64,000 nt of DNA from CAWCVR01 sp963799105 (GCA_963799105.1 CAWCVR010000015.1:186001-250000), one strand, 5' to 3'; counted from the stretch's first letter, positions 1-8,385 are shown. Numbers and translations are program-made. The notes: generated from the letters alone by a model not told the origin.

Positions 1-372
1 GGGCGCGGGCTTCACATCGGCCGGGTTCTCCGCGAACGCGCCGGTGAACCCGAGCGGTCCCCACCGCCGGTTGAATTCGCCCGCCATTGCGGGGCTGTGC
101 AGCAGGGGAGTTTCCGCGCCAGTGTAAACCGCGACCTGCGGGCGGCGCAGCAGGTCCAGGATGTGCAGCGTGTACTCGGCGCCCTGCGCGGGCCAGACGT
201 TTCCGGGCGTCAGGGTGACGCCCGCGACGGTCACCCGGTCCGGGCTGCGCAGCAGCATCACCAGCGCCGCGCCGTCGTCGCCGAAAGCGCCGGAATCGGT
301 ATCGAACACCACCGTCTCGGGTCCCGCGGCCCACGCGGCGGAGACAACGGCGAGTAGGGCGAGCCAGCGCAT
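1..372 (-). CDS. Nucleoside hydrolase family protein, secreted, 3' end outside window
   Basis: The first 124 codons of a gene leaving the window at base 1. After a signal peptide (MRWLALLAVVSAAWA) comes DTDSGAFGDDGAALVMLLRS, a variant of the N-terminal DTDxGxDDxxAL motif of inosine-uridine-type nucleoside hydrolases. Its aspartates bind the catalytic Ca2+ and ribose in that family. The motif here has two extra residues before the DD pair. The signal peptide points to a periplasmic or exported enzyme cleaving ribonucleosides or related N-glycosides; substrate cannot be inferred. The ATG at 372 is the only good start, and a TATAGT box lies 7 bases upstream, so the mRNA may be leaderless. Confidence 0.8.
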   Translation of the reverse strand, partial: MRWLALLAVVSAAWAAGPETVVFDTDSGAFGDDGAALVMLLRSPDRVTVAGVTLTPGNVWPAQGAEYTLHILDLLRRPQVAVYTGAETPLLHSPAMAGEFNRRWGPLGFTGAFAENPADVKPAP

Positions 373-379
373 CGATCCC

Positions 380-385
380 ACTATA
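380..385 (-). promoter_or_regulatory. Candidate -10 box (TATAGT) of the nucleoside hydrolase
   Basis: On the minus strand TATAGT sits 7 bases before the ATG at 372. A -10 element this close places the transcription start at or next to the start codon, a leaderless arrangement seen again at other genes in this window. No clear -35 is visible. Confidence 0.4.
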
Positions 386-563
386 TCAAGCGGACGGCCG
401 GGCAGACTTCAGTTCTCGGTTGGAATCCGCTTGATGTGGCCGATTACGATCCGGTCCAAGGGCGCCAAAAGGTCTAAAGAATAATGCCCGCCGGCCGAAT
501 CCTTTCGCCCGCTTGACGGAAACTAGAGACAGCGGCGGCTTTCCATCGCCAGCGGCGACACTT

Positions 564-1073
564 ATGACCGACCCGGAATTCCGCACCGCGTTCCACGGCC
601 ACAAAGACGTCCTCTATCGCTTCGCCTACCGCATGACCGGGTCGGAGGCGGCCGCCGAGGACGTGGTGCGGGATTGTTTCCTGGCCCTGTGGCGCAATTC
701 CGCGGCCTACCATCCGGACCGCGGCACGCTGCGGGCGTTCCTGCTCGGCGTGGCGCGCAAGCTACTGCTGAAGCGCTGGCGGCGCGAGCGGCCGCATGAC
801 GCCCTGGAAGACGACTCATCCCTGTGCCCTCCGGCCGACCTGGAAGGCCGGGAGCGCGCCGAGCAAGTGGCCCGCGCCGTGCAAATGCTGCCGCCGCTGC
901 AGCGCGAGGCCGTGATCCTGGCGGAGTTCGAAGACATGCACCTGGACGAAATTGCGCGCGCCACGGGGGCGGACATCGCAGCCGTGAAGTCGCGGTTGCA
1001 CCGCGCGCGGCAGAATCTGCGGCGTTGCCTCGCGCCGCTGCTCGAAGAGAAAGGCACGACCCATGGAACCTGA
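564..1073 (+). CDS. ECF-type RNA polymerase sigma factor
   Basis: A 169-residue sigma-70 family protein. Region 2 is visible as HKDVLYRFAYRMTGSEAAAE followed by LALWR and the -10 binding helix. Region 4 is the helix-turn-helix LPPLQREAVILAEFEDMHLD, then EIARATGADIAAVKSRLHRA. Length and the absence of regions 1 and 3 fit an extracytoplasmic-function sigma factor. The ATG at 564 is preferred; an in-frame TTG at 513 would add 17 residues unlike the family. The 3' end overlaps the next gene by 11 bases, which implies translational coupling with a membrane protein that is probably its anti-sigma factor. The regulon cannot be inferred. Confidence 0.88.
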   Translation: MTDPEFRTAFHGHKDVLYRFAYRMTGSEAAAEDVVRDCFLALWRNSAAYHPDRGTLRAFLLGVARKLLLKRWRRERPHDALEDDSSLCPPADLEGRERAEQVARAVQMLPPLQREAVILAEFEDMHLDEIARATGADIAAVKSRLHRARQNLRRCLAPLLEEKGTTHGT

Positions 1074-1395
1074 CGACGATCTTCAGCTTCACAAACTTCT
1101 GCGCGAATGGGAAGCCCCCAACGCGCCGCCGTCGCTGGAGGGCCGCGTGCTCGGCCGGCGCACCTCGTGGTGGCGCTTTCTGCTGACCGGGCAGATCCGC
1201 GTGCCGGTTCCCGTGGGCCTGGCGGCGGTGGCGGCACTGATCGCGATGGGCGTGGTGGTGGCGCGCGAGCGCGTTCGCGGTGCGGCCCGGCCGCCGGTCC
1301 CCGAGCCCGCCCGCGCCATTTTCAACTTGAAGGATTTCCGGCCCGTGCAGAACGCCCGGGTGCGGGTGATAAGGAGCGGCTATGCGAGTGAGTGA
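1063..1395 (+). CDS. Small single-pass membrane protein, probable anti-sigma factor
   Basis: A 110-residue protein that starts inside the 3' end of the sigma factor gene. The acidic N-terminal part (DDDLQLHKLLREWEAPNAPP) is followed by one membrane helix at about residues 50-67 (VPVGLAAVAALIAMGVVVA) and a periplasmic tail. No zinc-binding HxxxCxxC motif is present, so it is not a classical ZAS anti-sigma factor. The role rests on topology and on overlap with the ECF sigma gene. It also overlaps the following secreted-protein gene by 14 bases, making a tight three-gene operon. Confidence 0.6.
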   Translation: MEPDDDLQLHKLLREWEAPNAPPSLEGRVLGRRTSWWRFLLTGQIRVPVPVGLAAVAALIAMGVVVARERVRGAARPPVPEPARAIFNLKDFRPVQNARVRVIRSGYASE

Positions 1396-2284
1396 TCTGC
1401 TATTGGTTTGCGCGGTGGCGGCTTTGCCGCTGGGCGCCCAGGTGATCGCGACCAGCGAGAGATGGCACGGCGTACAGATATACTTTGACGCAAAACTGGA
1501 GCCTCCGCCGGCGCGCACGACCGACCCAGCCATCTTGCGCCGGCTGGAACGCGAGGTCAACGGTGGCGTGATCTGCGGCGACGGCGTGCATCGCTTTTGG
1601 AAAGATGACGAACAGAAGGTATACCTGGGCTACGATGTGTCGGTCGAACCCGGAAGCGGCCCGCAGGTCTTCCAGTTGCGAATTGCACCGCTGTCGCTCG
1701 CTCCCAAGGAGATGGCGGAGTACGGGTTTCCGGAAGCCTGGACGCGGCTTTCGCTGCCCAAGTACCCCATGATTCCCGCAGTGCGGGTTGGCGACACCGT
1801 GGCCTTCGACCTGGTGGTGAACCCCGCTACCGGTCAGAAGGTCGTCGACTATCTCACGCTGCAGCGCACCAAGCCCCCGGCGCCGCCTCCTCCACGCGAT
1901 TTCTCGGTTGCCGATGCGGACCTGAGTGTGGTCAATCCCCGCCTGACGATAGACGGCGTTCCGGTGGAAGCCACGGCGGACCGCGCTGCCGCCATGTCGG
2001 ACCCCGCCGTTTGGTTCTATCTGCGGGGCCACGGACGGTTCACGCTGTCGCTGGTCCCCAAACCGGAGCGGGGTTTCCAGAAGACCGGCCAGGTCTACTT
2101 CAATGTTCTTACGTTTCGCGACGGTGCCGTGGAGTACCGCATCGAGTGCAGCCAGCGCATCGCTCCCGGCGAGGGAAGCTACAACGTTTATGTACGTCAC
2201 GAGCCGGCGTGGGCGCCGCCGGCGGACTACCCCGATCCGTTCTTCCTCGGGGCTGGGCCTATAACCATCTCGCACGCCAAATAG
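1382..2284 (+). CDS. Secreted protein of unknown function in the sigma-factor operon
   Basis: A 300-residue protein with a signal peptide (VSDLLLVCAVAALPLGAQ). I do not recognise a catalytic motif. The mature part has two beta-rich halves, around residues 25-150 and 175-290, joined by a proline-rich stretch (KPPAPPPPRDF near residue 167), and looks like a two-domain extracytoplasmic protein. The ATG at 1382 overlaps the preceding membrane protein gene, so it is co-translated with the sigma/anti-sigma pair and may be part of the envelope signal they sense. That role is inference. Confidence 0.6.
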   Translation: MRVSDLLLVCAVAALPLGAQVIATSERWHGVQIYFDAKLEPPPARTTDPAILRRLEREVNGGVICGDGVHRFWKDDEQKVYLGYDVSVEPGSGPQVFQLRIAPLSLAPKEMAEYGFPEAWTRLSLPKYPMIPAVRVGDTVAFDLVVNPATGQKVVDYLTLQRTKPPAPPPPRDFSVADADLSVVNPRLTIDGVPVEATADRAAAMSDPAVWFYLRGHGRFTLSLVPKPERGFQKTGQVYFNVLTFRDGAVEYRIECSQRIAPGEGSYNVYVRHEPAWAPPADYPDPFFLGAGPITISHAK

Positions 2285-2292
2285 CCTCGCGC

Positions 2293-3330
2293 TTACTTCC
2301 AGCGGAACAGTTTCAGAGCCAGCGCGAAACACCCTACCAACCACACCGTCAGCACGCCGGCCTGGGGCGCCACCTGCGCCAGGCCCGCGCCCTGCAGCAT
2401 GATGGCGCGCAGAGCGTCGATGGCCGCCGTCAGCGGCAGCGCCCGGATCAGCGGCTGCACCGCGTCGGGAAAGCGTTGCGCCGAGAAGAACACCCCCGAC
2501 AACACCCACATGGGCATCATGGCCGCGTTCATCAGCCCCGAGGCCGCTTCTATGGTGCGCACGCGCGAGGCGATCAGCAGACCCAGCGCGCAGAAGCTCA
2601 TCGACCCCAGCACGCACAGCCCCGCCAGCACCGCGAGCGACCCGCGCACCGGCACGCCGAACGCCAGCGCGCCGAACCCGAGCACGGCGGCAACCTCCAC
2701 CACCAGCAGCGCCAGCCGCGAGAGTATGAACGACAACAGGTAGTACCGCCGCGGCATCGGTGTGGCGATCAGCCGCTTCATCAGCTTCTTGCGCCGCGCG
2801 TCCACGATGGCGAATCCCATGCCCCAGATGGCGCTGCCCATCAGGTTCATGCCGAGCAGCCCGGGCACCAGGAAATCGATGTAGCGCGAGCCGGGTTCGC
2901 GCACCAGCGAATCGGCCGCACGGACCGGATCGGCGCGGCCCGCCGAACGCTGAATGGCCGCGTCGGCCAGCATGCGCGCCGTGCGGCCCTCGGGATTGGT
3001 GTCGTCGAACCGGTACGTCACGCCCGGCGACGCCGCGGTCACCTCGAGCGCGGCCTTGCCGGCGCGCATCTGCTCCCCGGCTTGCGCGGCGGACAGCAGC
3101 CGCACGTCCAGCCCACGCTCGGTGCGCAGCGCGCGGGCCAGATCGGCCGATGGCGTCACGATGCGGATCACCTCCGCCGGCCGGTTGCGGAAGGCGATGC
3201 CCAGTCCCGCGGCCAGCAGGATGGGGAACACGAAAACCCAGAACAGCGCTTCCGGTTCGCGCAGGAATTCGCGGAAGCGAACCAGCGTCAACTGGGCCAG
3301 CGGGTGGTCCCAGACGGATCGCTCACTCAT
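2293..3330 (-). CDS. ABC-2 type transporter permease
   Basis: A 345-residue integral membrane protein. One helix near the N-terminus (EALFWVFVFPILLAAGLGIA) is followed by a soluble loop of about 120 residues and then five more helices; the loop-plus-helices order is typical of ABC-2 permeases of the DrrB/NodJ/LptFG-unrelated exporter type. The stretch IDFLVPGLLGMNLMGSAIWG and the later motif PMWVLSGVFFSAQRFPD match conserved ABC-2 family regions. The start overlaps the end of the upstream ATPase gene by 8 bases, so the two form one transcription unit and one exporter. The exported substrate is unknown. Confidence 0.88.
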   Translation of the reverse strand: MSERSVWDHPLAQLTLVRFREFLREPEALFWVFVFPILLAAGLGIAFRNRPAEVIRIVTPSADLARALRTERGLDVRLLSAAQAGEQMRAGKAALEVTAASPGVTYRFDDTNPEGRTARMLADAAIQRSAGRADPVRAADSLVREPGSRYIDFLVPGLLGMNLMGSAIWGMGFAIVDARRKKLMKRLIATPMPRRYYLLSFILSRLALLVVEVAAVLGFGALAFGVPVRGSLAVLAGLCVLGSMSFCALGLLIASRVRTIEAASGLMNAAMMPMWVLSGVFFSAQRFPDAVQPLIRALPLTAAIDALRAIMLQGAGLAQVAPQAGVLTVWLVGCFALALKLFRWK

Positions 3331-4267
3331 CGCGCAGGTGCCTCCCGGTCAGCCCCACGAATACGTCCTCGAGCGAGGCCGAGTGCGTTCGCAGCTCGGT
3401 CAGCGGGACGTTCTGGCGGCTCAGCTCGTCGAGCACCGCCGGCACCGCGCGGTGCAGCTCGGTAACCATCATGCGCACGCTGCCCCGATCCTGGCGGACG
3501 TCGCGGACTCCCTCGATGCGCTCCAGCGCCGCCTGGTCCAATCCGCCCGCCGCGTCTCCGGCCGAAAACTCCAGCAGGTGCTCGCCGCCGATGGATGCGA
3601 TCAGCTCGCGCGGCGTGCCCTGCGCGATCACCTTGCCGTGGTCCATGATGGCCACGCGGTCGCACAGCCGTTCGGCTTCGTCCATGTAATGGGTGGTGAG
3701 CAGAATGGTGCGGCCGGAGGCGCGGAAGCGCTCGATCAGGTCCCAGAGCTGGCGCCGCGCCTGGGGGTCGAGGCCGGTGGTGGGCTCATCCAGGAACAGG
3801 AAGTCGGGATCGCCCACCAGCGCGCAGGCCAGGGCCAGGCGCTGTTTCTGGCCGCCCGAAAGCCCGCCCACGCGCGATGCGGCCTTCTCTTCCAACTGCA
3901 CGCGGGCGATGACCTCGCGCACCTCGGGCCCGCGGCGGAAGAAGCTGCGGAACAGGCGGAGGGTTTCCGCGACCGTTTGTTTGTCGGAGAGCTGCGTATC
4001 CTGAAGCTGGATTCCCAGCCGCTGCCGCAGCTCATCGGCCTGCGCGGCCCAGGTGAGGCCCAGCACTTCCACCTCGCCGGAGTCCGCGTCGGTGAGCCCT
4101 TCGCAGATCTCGATGGTGGTGGTCTTTCCCGCTCCGTTCGGCCCCAGCAGCCCGAAGCACTCGCCCGCGCGGACCTCGAGATCGAGGCCGTCCACCGCGA
4201 CGATGTCGCTGAAAGCCTTGCGCAGATTGCGGACGCGGAGCGCGGGTGTTGGCGCGGGCGGGGACAT
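3323..4267 (-). CDS. ABC transporter ATP-binding protein
   Basis: A 314-residue nucleotide-binding subunit. Walker A is GPNGAGKTTT near residue 39, the Q-loop is IQLQDTQ, the signature is LSGGQKQRLALA, Walker B is FLFLDEPTTGLDP, and the H-loop is LLTTHYMDEAE. A C-terminal extension of about 90 residues follows the ATPase core, as in ABC-2 export ATPases of the DrrA/CcmA type. It overlaps the permease gene, with which it forms a two-component exporter. The ATG at 4267 gives the usual N-terminus. Confidence 0.93.
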   Translation of the reverse strand: MSPPAPTPALRVRNLRKAFSDIVAVDGLDLEVRAGECFGLLGPNGAGKTTTIEICEGLTDADSGEVEVLGLTWAAQADELRQRLGIQLQDTQLSDKQTVAETLRLFRSFFRRGPEVREVIARVQLEEKAASRVGGLSGGQKQRLALACALVGDPDFLFLDEPTTGLDPQARRQLWDLIERFRASGRTILLTTHYMDEAERLCDRVAIMDHGKVIAQGTPRELIASIGGEHLLEFSAGDAAGGLDQAALERIEGVRDVRQDRGSVRMMVTELHRAVPAVLDELSRQNVPLTELRTHSASLEDVFVGLTGRHLRDE

Positions 4268-4310
4268 AGGTTCAGTATCGCATCCCGGTTGGGGGCGGCA
4301 GGCGAGTGGG

Positions 4311-4583
4311 TTACCCGAACAGTTCGGCGTGGCTGCCGGTGCGAACCAGGATCAGTTCGGCCTCCGTCAATCTGTAGAGCAGAAGCCAGTCGGGCTGGAC
4401 GTGGCAGTCCCAGTGCCCAAACCAGGTGCCGCGCAGGGGATGCGGGCGGCAGCGGGGAGGGAGTGGCTGCCGAGTCTGGAGCAGGTCTACGACCTCTTCC
4501 AGTTTGTCCAGGTCTTTGCCCTGCTTCTCAACCCGCCGCAGGTCCTTCTCGAACGCGGTGGTGGTGAGAAGGACAAGAGCCAT
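4311..4583 (-). CDS. YafQ/RelE-type toxin
   Basis: A 90-residue protein with the YafQ pattern: FEKDLRRVEKQGKDLDKLEE at the start, then HPLRGTWFGHWDCHVQPDWL and LLYRLTEAELILVRTGSHAELF. In YafQ the conserved histidines and the C-terminal His-x-x-Leu-Phe region act in ribosome-dependent mRNA cleavage; H85 fits. The ATG overlaps the antitoxin stop (ATGA), the standard toxin-after-antitoxin arrangement. Size and composition match the family. Confidence 0.9.
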   Translation of the reverse strand: MALVLLTTTAFEKDLRRVEKQGKDLDKLEEVVDLLQTRQPLPPRCRPHPLRGTWFGHWDCHVQPDWLLLYRLTEAELILVRTGSHAELFG

Positions 4584-4849
4584 CAGATCAGCTTCCTCAA
4601 CTCACGGAACGAACGATAGCGCTTCAGCGCGGCAGGATCGTTGGCCTCCCTCATCGCCGCGGTCGTCTGAGCGTTGGGAATCGCGATGGGAAACGGGAGC
4701 CCTTTATGCAACTCGACCTGCTTCAAAAAGAGCCGAATCGCTTCCGTAGTCGAGATGCCGATTTTAGAGAAGACGCGCTCGGCCGACTCCTTCAGGTAGG
4801 GGTCGATTCGGGCGTGAACCATCGTGGTCTTCGCGGTTTCCTGTCGCAT
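4583..4849 (-). CDS. RelB/DinJ family antitoxin
   Basis: An 88-residue ribbon-helix-helix antitoxin. The strand VHARIDPYLKESAERVFSKI and helices GISTTEAIRLFLKQVELHKG, then PFPIAIPNAQT, are the DinJ signature. The C-terminal third, rich in Arg and Lys, would wrap the YafQ-type toxin encoded immediately downstream with a 1-base overlap. Such antitoxins normally repress their own promoter; the region upstream of 4849 is the likely operator, but I see no clear palindrome. Confidence 0.9.
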   Translation of the reverse strand: MRQETAKTTMVHARIDPYLKESAERVFSKIGISTTEAIRLFLKQVELHKGLPFPIAIPNAQTTAAMREANDPAALKRYRSFRELRKLI

Positions 4850-4923
4850 GATATGCTCCTTACCCAGTGTATCTCAATTGAGACCTGCGTGGATCGGTGC
4901 TTCCACCTCCCCCAGGGCCGCCT

Positions 4924-5226
4924 TTAGGCGGCGGAGCGTGGCAGGACTTCCTTTTCGATTTGCGGCCGGATGTTCCGCTCCGCGACTTCCAGATCGTACG
5001 CGCTCTGGAGATTCAGCCAGTACTGCGGCGACGTGCCGAAATAGCGGGCCAAACGCATGGCGGTGTCCACGGTGATGGCCCTCTTCCCGTTGACGATGGC
5101 GCTGATCCGGTTCATCGGCACCCTGAGCGCGCGCCCCAGTTCGTTCAGACTGACGCCAATCTCATTTAGTTCGTCCCGAAGTAACTCGCCCGGGTGGATG
5201 GGCGGCAGTGTCTTTCTGCGATCCAT
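4924..5226 (-). CDS. higA: HigA family antitoxin (XRE helix-turn-helix)
   Basis: A 100-residue protein with the HigA-type HTH: HPGELLRDELNEIGVSLNEL, then GRALRVPMNRISAIVNGKRA, then TVDTAMRLARYFGTSPQYWL. The ATG at 5226 is chosen because AGGGAGAG lies just upstream and the family begins here; an in-frame ATG at 5280 would add 18 residues overlapping the toxin gene. It follows the toxin gene by 13 bases, the reversed toxin-first order characteristic of higBA. Confidence 0.92.
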   Translation of the reverse strand: MDRRKTLPPIHPGELLRDELNEIGVSLNELGRALRVPMNRISAIVNGKRAITVDTAMRLARYFGTSPQYWLNLQSAYDLEVAERNIRPQIEKEVLPRSAA

Positions 5227-5239
5227 AACTCTCTCCCTC

Positions 5240-5524
5240 TTAGTGGTAGTCCACGATCTCAACGTCGTGCGCATTCCCATCGCGCCATGAGAAACAGATT
5301 CGCCAGCGGTCGTTGATCCGAATGCTGTGTTGTCCGGCCCGGTCGTGTCTCAGCGGCTCCAGCCGGTTGCCACGGATGGCCCCCAGATCAGCCAGGCTGG
5401 TGGCGGCATCGAGCCACCGCAGGCGTTTGCGCGCCTGCTCTTCGATCCCCCGAAACTTCCGGCTGCCAAATCCCTCGTGGATCCCCTTGGTCTCCGGGCA
5501 TCGGAACGAACGGATCATACCCAT
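5240..5524 (-). CDS. higB: HigB family toxin (RelE superfamily)
   Basis: A 94-residue HigB-type mRNA interferase. Recognisable parts are IRSFRCPETKGIHEGFGSRK, LRWLDAATSLADLGAIRGNR, and the C-terminal HSIRINDRWRICFSWRDGNA ending HDVEIVDYH, the conserved RelE-fold core. It is first in the operon, followed by higA. A second ATG two codons in (5518) is an alternative start. A TAGTAT box ends 5 bases before the ATG, so the transcript may have little or no leader. Confidence 0.92.
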   Translation of the reverse strand: MGMIRSFRCPETKGIHEGFGSRKFRGIEEQARKRLRWLDAATSLADLGAIRGNRLEPLRHDRAGQHSIRINDRWRICFSWRDGNAHDVEIVDYH

Positions 5525-5529
5525 TAAAC

Positions 5530-5535
5530 ATACTA
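5530..5535 (-). promoter_or_regulatory. Candidate -10 box (TAGTAT) of higBA
   Basis: Minus-strand TAGTAT lies 5 bases upstream of the higB ATG. No -35 consensus is evident. HigA would be expected to bind near here. Confidence 0.35.
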
Positions 5536-5663
5536 CGTGCAGCGTACTGGGTCAACTGGCCGCACCGGTGTCGCGGCGCTCGCCGGTTCGGGGGCGCCAA
5601 GGCCGAGCGGCGGATTGCGGCCACTCCCGCGCGAACGCGGGGACTGCGCCGCGGAGAAAACCG

Positions 5664-5718
5664 GGGGACAGACAGCGAATTTCCGGTAAACTGCGCCGGA
5701 AACTCGAAGTCTGTCCCC
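5664..5718. repeat. REP-like imperfect palindrome with GGGGACAGAC ends (copy 1)
   Basis: Outer arms GGGGACAGAC (5664-5673) and GTCTGTCCCC (5709-5718) are exact inverted repeats. An inner stem TTTCCGG/CCGGAAA encloses a short loop containing ACTGCG. A degenerate second copy lies at 12894-12945, and a half copy (CCGGGGACAGACGG) follows the permease gene stop near 53493. The nested stem structure is like REP elements mobilised by tyrosine transposases, but no transposase is in the window. Confidence 0.65.
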
Positions 5719-5767
5719 TTTCGCCGCCGGATGTGAGTTAATAGATCGATAGGAGGGAACCGGTACT

Positions 5768-6739
5768 ATGAATCGAAGAGAAGCTATGAGCCTCTTGGCC
5801 GTGGCGGGAGTCGCCACCACCGTAAAGGGCGCTCCGGACGGAATTCCGTTGCGGCCGCTGGGCAAGACCGGCGAGAAGGTCTCGGCCATCGGACTCGGCG
5901 GCGCGCACCTGGGCCGCGGGGACGCCGACGCCGCCACCCGCGTCGCCCGCACCGCCATTGACCGCGGCATCACCTTCATGGACAACTGTTGGGATTACGG
6001 CAAGGACGGCGAGTGCGAAAAGCGCATGGGCAACGCGTTGCGCGACGGCTACCGCCAGAAGGTCTTCCTGATGACCAAGTTCGACGGCCGCACCAAGGAT
6101 GCCGCTGCTAAACAGATCGACGAATCGCTGGCCCGGCTGCAGACCGACCACATCGACCTGATCCAGTATCACGAGAACATCCGCATGGAGGACCCCGACC
6201 GCTTCTTCGCCGCGGGCGGGGCGCTGGAAGCGGTGCTGGAAGCCAAGAAGGCGGGAAAGGTCCGCTACATCGGCTTCACCGGCCACAAGGACCCGGCCGT
6301 GCACCTGCGCATGTTGGAGGTGGCGGCGGAGCACAAGTTCCATTTCGACTCCTGCCAGATGCCGCTCAGCCTCATGGACCACCACTTCCGCAGCTTCGGC
6401 CACCAGGTGTTGCCCAAGTTGGTGGAACAGGGCATCGCGCCGCTCGCCATGAAGACCCTGGCCGCCGGGGCCATTATGCGAAGCAACACCGTCACCGCCA
6501 TCGAGTGCCTGCACTACGCGTTGAACCTGCCGGTCGCGGTGGTGATCACCGGCATGGACACCCTGGAACGCGTCAACCAGGCGGTGGAGGCCATGCGCAC
6601 GTTCAAGCCCATGAGCGAGGCGGAGGTGGCGGCGCTGGCGGCCAAGACCAAGGACGCCGCCATGACCGGGAATTTCGAAGGGTTCAAGACCGGCGCCGGG
6701 TTCGACGGAACCGCGCGCAATCCGCAGTGGTTGGGGTAA
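5768..6739 (+). CDS. Aldo/keto reductase with Tat-type signal
   Basis: A 323-residue AKR. The N-terminus NRREAMSLLAVAGVATT is a twin-arginine-like signal. The catalytic tetrad is visible: Asp in FMDNCWDYG, Tyr in the same motif, Lys in LMTKFDG, and His in LIQYHENIR. GLGGAHLGRGD and RYIGFTGHKDP are further family motifs, and the C-terminal VVITGMDTLERVNQA is the usual cofactor-binding end. It probably reduces carbonyls with NADPH, perhaps outside the cytoplasm. A good ribosome-binding site (AGGAGG) precedes the ATG. It stands alone between higBA and a lipoprotein gene. Confidence 0.88.
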   Translation: MNRREAMSLLAVAGVATTVKGAPDGIPLRPLGKTGEKVSAIGLGGAHLGRGDADAATRVARTAIDRGITFMDNCWDYGKDGECEKRMGNALRDGYRQKVFLMTKFDGRTKDAAAKQIDESLARLQTDHIDLIQYHENIRMEDPDRFFAAGGALEAVLEAKKAGKVRYIGFTGHKDPAVHLRMLEVAAEHKFHFDSCQMPLSLMDHHFRSFGHQVLPKLVEQGIAPLAMKTLAAGAIMRSNTVTAIECLHYALNLPVAVVITGMDTLERVNQAVEAMRTFKPMSEAEVAALAAKTKDAAMTGNFEGFKTGAGFDGTARNPQWLG

Positions 6740-6794
6740 CCGGCCGGGCCAACGGCGGGTGCATGCCCCACAAAGCCGCAGGCCAGCCGCCCGG

Positions 6795-6800
6795 TATAAT
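6795..6800 (+). promoter_or_regulatory. Consensus -10 box (TATAAT) 6 bases before a GTG start
   Basis: A perfect TATAAT lies 6 bases ahead of the GTG at 6807, so transcription should begin at or within the start codon. This supports both a leaderless mRNA and the choice of GTG at 6807 over an upstream ATG at 6759. Confidence 0.5.
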
Positions 6801-6806
6801 CTAAGG

Positions 6807-7205
6807 GTGCGAACTCTCTGTATTGCGCTCGCGATGTTGTCTCTGGCCGCGTGCAACCGCGGCGCCGATACCAAGGAAGCGGTGCGCCAGGCGGTGATCG
6901 ACCACCTGGCGGCCAGGCAATTCAACATGCCGGGAATGTCGGTGGAGGTGACCTCCGTCCAGTTCAACGGCGCCCACGCCGATGCCACGGTCTCCATCGC
7001 GCCCAAGGGCGGACCGGCGGGCGCGGGAATGACCATGCCCTATAAGTTGGAGCGGCAGGGCGGCAAGTGGGTGGTGATGGGCGGCAGCGGAAGCGCGCAC
7101 CCGGGCGCGGGGATGCCGGGCTCCGGGATGCCGCCGGGCATGTCCAACCCGCACGGCGGCGCCATGCCCGCGCCGGACGACCTGCCGCCGGCCGGGAAAA
7201 AGTGA
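6807..7205 (+). CDS. Small lipoprotein
   Basis: A 132-residue protein with a lipoprotein signal (LCIALAMLSLAACN; lipobox LAAC, Cys16). The middle (EAVRQAVIDHLAARQFNMPG and SVEVTSVQFNGAHADATVSI) resembles small periplasmic domains that carry a conserved beta-sheet. The C-terminal 45 residues are a Gly/Met/Pro-rich tail (PGAGMPGSGMPPGMSNPHGG). Function unknown. GTG at 6807 is chosen because the lipobox then sits at the normal distance and TATAAT precedes it. Its stop overlaps the next GTG by 4 bases (GTGA). Confidence 0.75.
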   Translation: MRTLCIALAMLSLAACNRGADTKEAVRQAVIDHLAARQFNMPGMSVEVTSVQFNGAHADATVSIAPKGGPAGAGMTMPYKLERQGGKWVVMGGSGSAHPGAGMPGSGMPPGMSNPHGGAMPAPDDLPPAGKK

Positions 7206-8377
7206 AGCGCGTCGCCATTCTGGGCGGCGGTCCGGCGGGAGCGTTCGCCGCCGAACAACTGGCTTCAGCCGGCCTGCGGGTGCAGTTGTTCGACGAAAAG
7301 CTGGCCTGGGAGAAGCCCTGCGGCGGCGGCTTGACTTACAAGGCCTATAGCCGCTATCCCTTTCTGATCGAGAATTCCACGCCCAAGCGCATTGTCCGGG
7401 AGACCGTGCTGGCCGCGCCCAAAGCCGGCGATATCCGCATGACGCTGCGCCATCCGCTGGTGATTTACTCGCGTTTCGACCTCAATAACATGCTTCTGGA
7501 GCGCGCCGGGCAATGCGGCGCGGCCATCGAGAAAGCGCGCGTGCTGGAGATGTCGCGCCACGGCTCGGGCTGGCGGTTGCGCACCAGCGCCGGAGCGGCC
7601 GAAGCGGATTTCTGCATCGTGGCGGCCGGCGCGCGCAACCCGCTGCGCGGCGTGGGCACCGAACTCCGCGCGCGCGACGCCGTGGCGCCGCTGGGCTATT
7701 ACGTCCCCGGCGACCAGGCGTGGATCGACGTCCAGTATCTGTCCGGCATGGAGGGTTACATCTGGGTGTTTCCGCGGTGCGGCCACCTCTCGGTGGGGAT
7801 TTGCGGCAAGGGCGAGCCGGCTTCCCGGTTGCGCCAACGGCTGGAAATCTACATGACGGAAAAGGGACTGAGCTGGAAGGACGCCCGGTTCTACAGCCAC
7901 CTGCTGCCGTCGCTCGATGCCGGCTCGTGGTGCGGCAACCGCGTGGCCGGCGAGGGCTGGATGGCGGTGGGCGACGCGGCGGGCCTGGTGGACCCCATCA
8001 CCGGCGAAGGCATCTACTACGCCCTGCGCTCGGCGGATCTCGCGGCGCGGGCGCTGACGAACGATTCCCATTCCCCGGCCGAGAAAGCGGCGCACTACCG
8101 CCAACTGTTGCGAAGCGATTTCATGGACGACCTGGAAGTGGGCTCGCGGCTCGCCAGGCGGTTCTTTGCCGGACGGTTCCTGGGCGGATCGGTGCCCGCG
8201 CGGATGATCGAGTTCGCGCGGCGCAGCCCGCGGTTTACGGACATCGTCCAGGACCTGTTTTCCGGCCAGCAGTCCTACCTTGGCTTGAAGCGGCGGCTGT
8301 ACGAAAATTTCGCCGGAAGCTTGTACGATATCGGCATGAGCCTGGGCTTCAGCCGTGCGGTGGCGGCCAAGCCGTGA
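7202..8377 (+). CDS. FAD-dependent oxidoreductase, geranylgeranyl-reductase type
   Basis: A 391-residue flavoprotein. The N-terminal dinucleotide fold is RVAILGGGPAGAFAAEQLAS, followed by the CGGGLTYKAYSRYPF region typical of geranylgeranyl reductase/digeranylgeranylglycerophospholipid reductase proteins. The second FAD motif is AVGDAAGLVDPITGEGIYYA. Members reduce isoprenoid chains or halogenate/hydroxylate aromatic substrates; the substrate here is undetermined. The GTG start overlaps the lipoprotein stop (GTGA). hemL follows 8 bases after the stop, so a shared transcript is likely. Confidence 0.85.
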   Translation: MKRVAILGGGPAGAFAAEQLASAGLRVQLFDEKLAWEKPCGGGLTYKAYSRYPFLIENSTPKRIVRETVLAAPKAGDIRMTLRHPLVIYSRFDLNNMLLERAGQCGAAIEKARVLEMSRHGSGWRLRTSAGAAEADFCIVAAGARNPLRGVGTELRARDAVAPLGYYVPGDQAWIDVQYLSGMEGYIWVFPRCGHLSVGICGKGEPASRLRQRLEIYMTEKGLSWKDARFYSHLLPSLDAGSWCGNRVAGEGWMAVGDAAGLVDPITGEGIYYALRSADLAARALTNDSHSPAEKAAHYRQLLRSDFMDDLEVGSRLARRFFAGRFLGGSVPARMIEFARRSPRFTDIVQDLFSGQQSYLGLKRRLYENFAGSLYDIGMSLGFSRAVAAKP

Positions 8378-8385
8378 ACCCGACT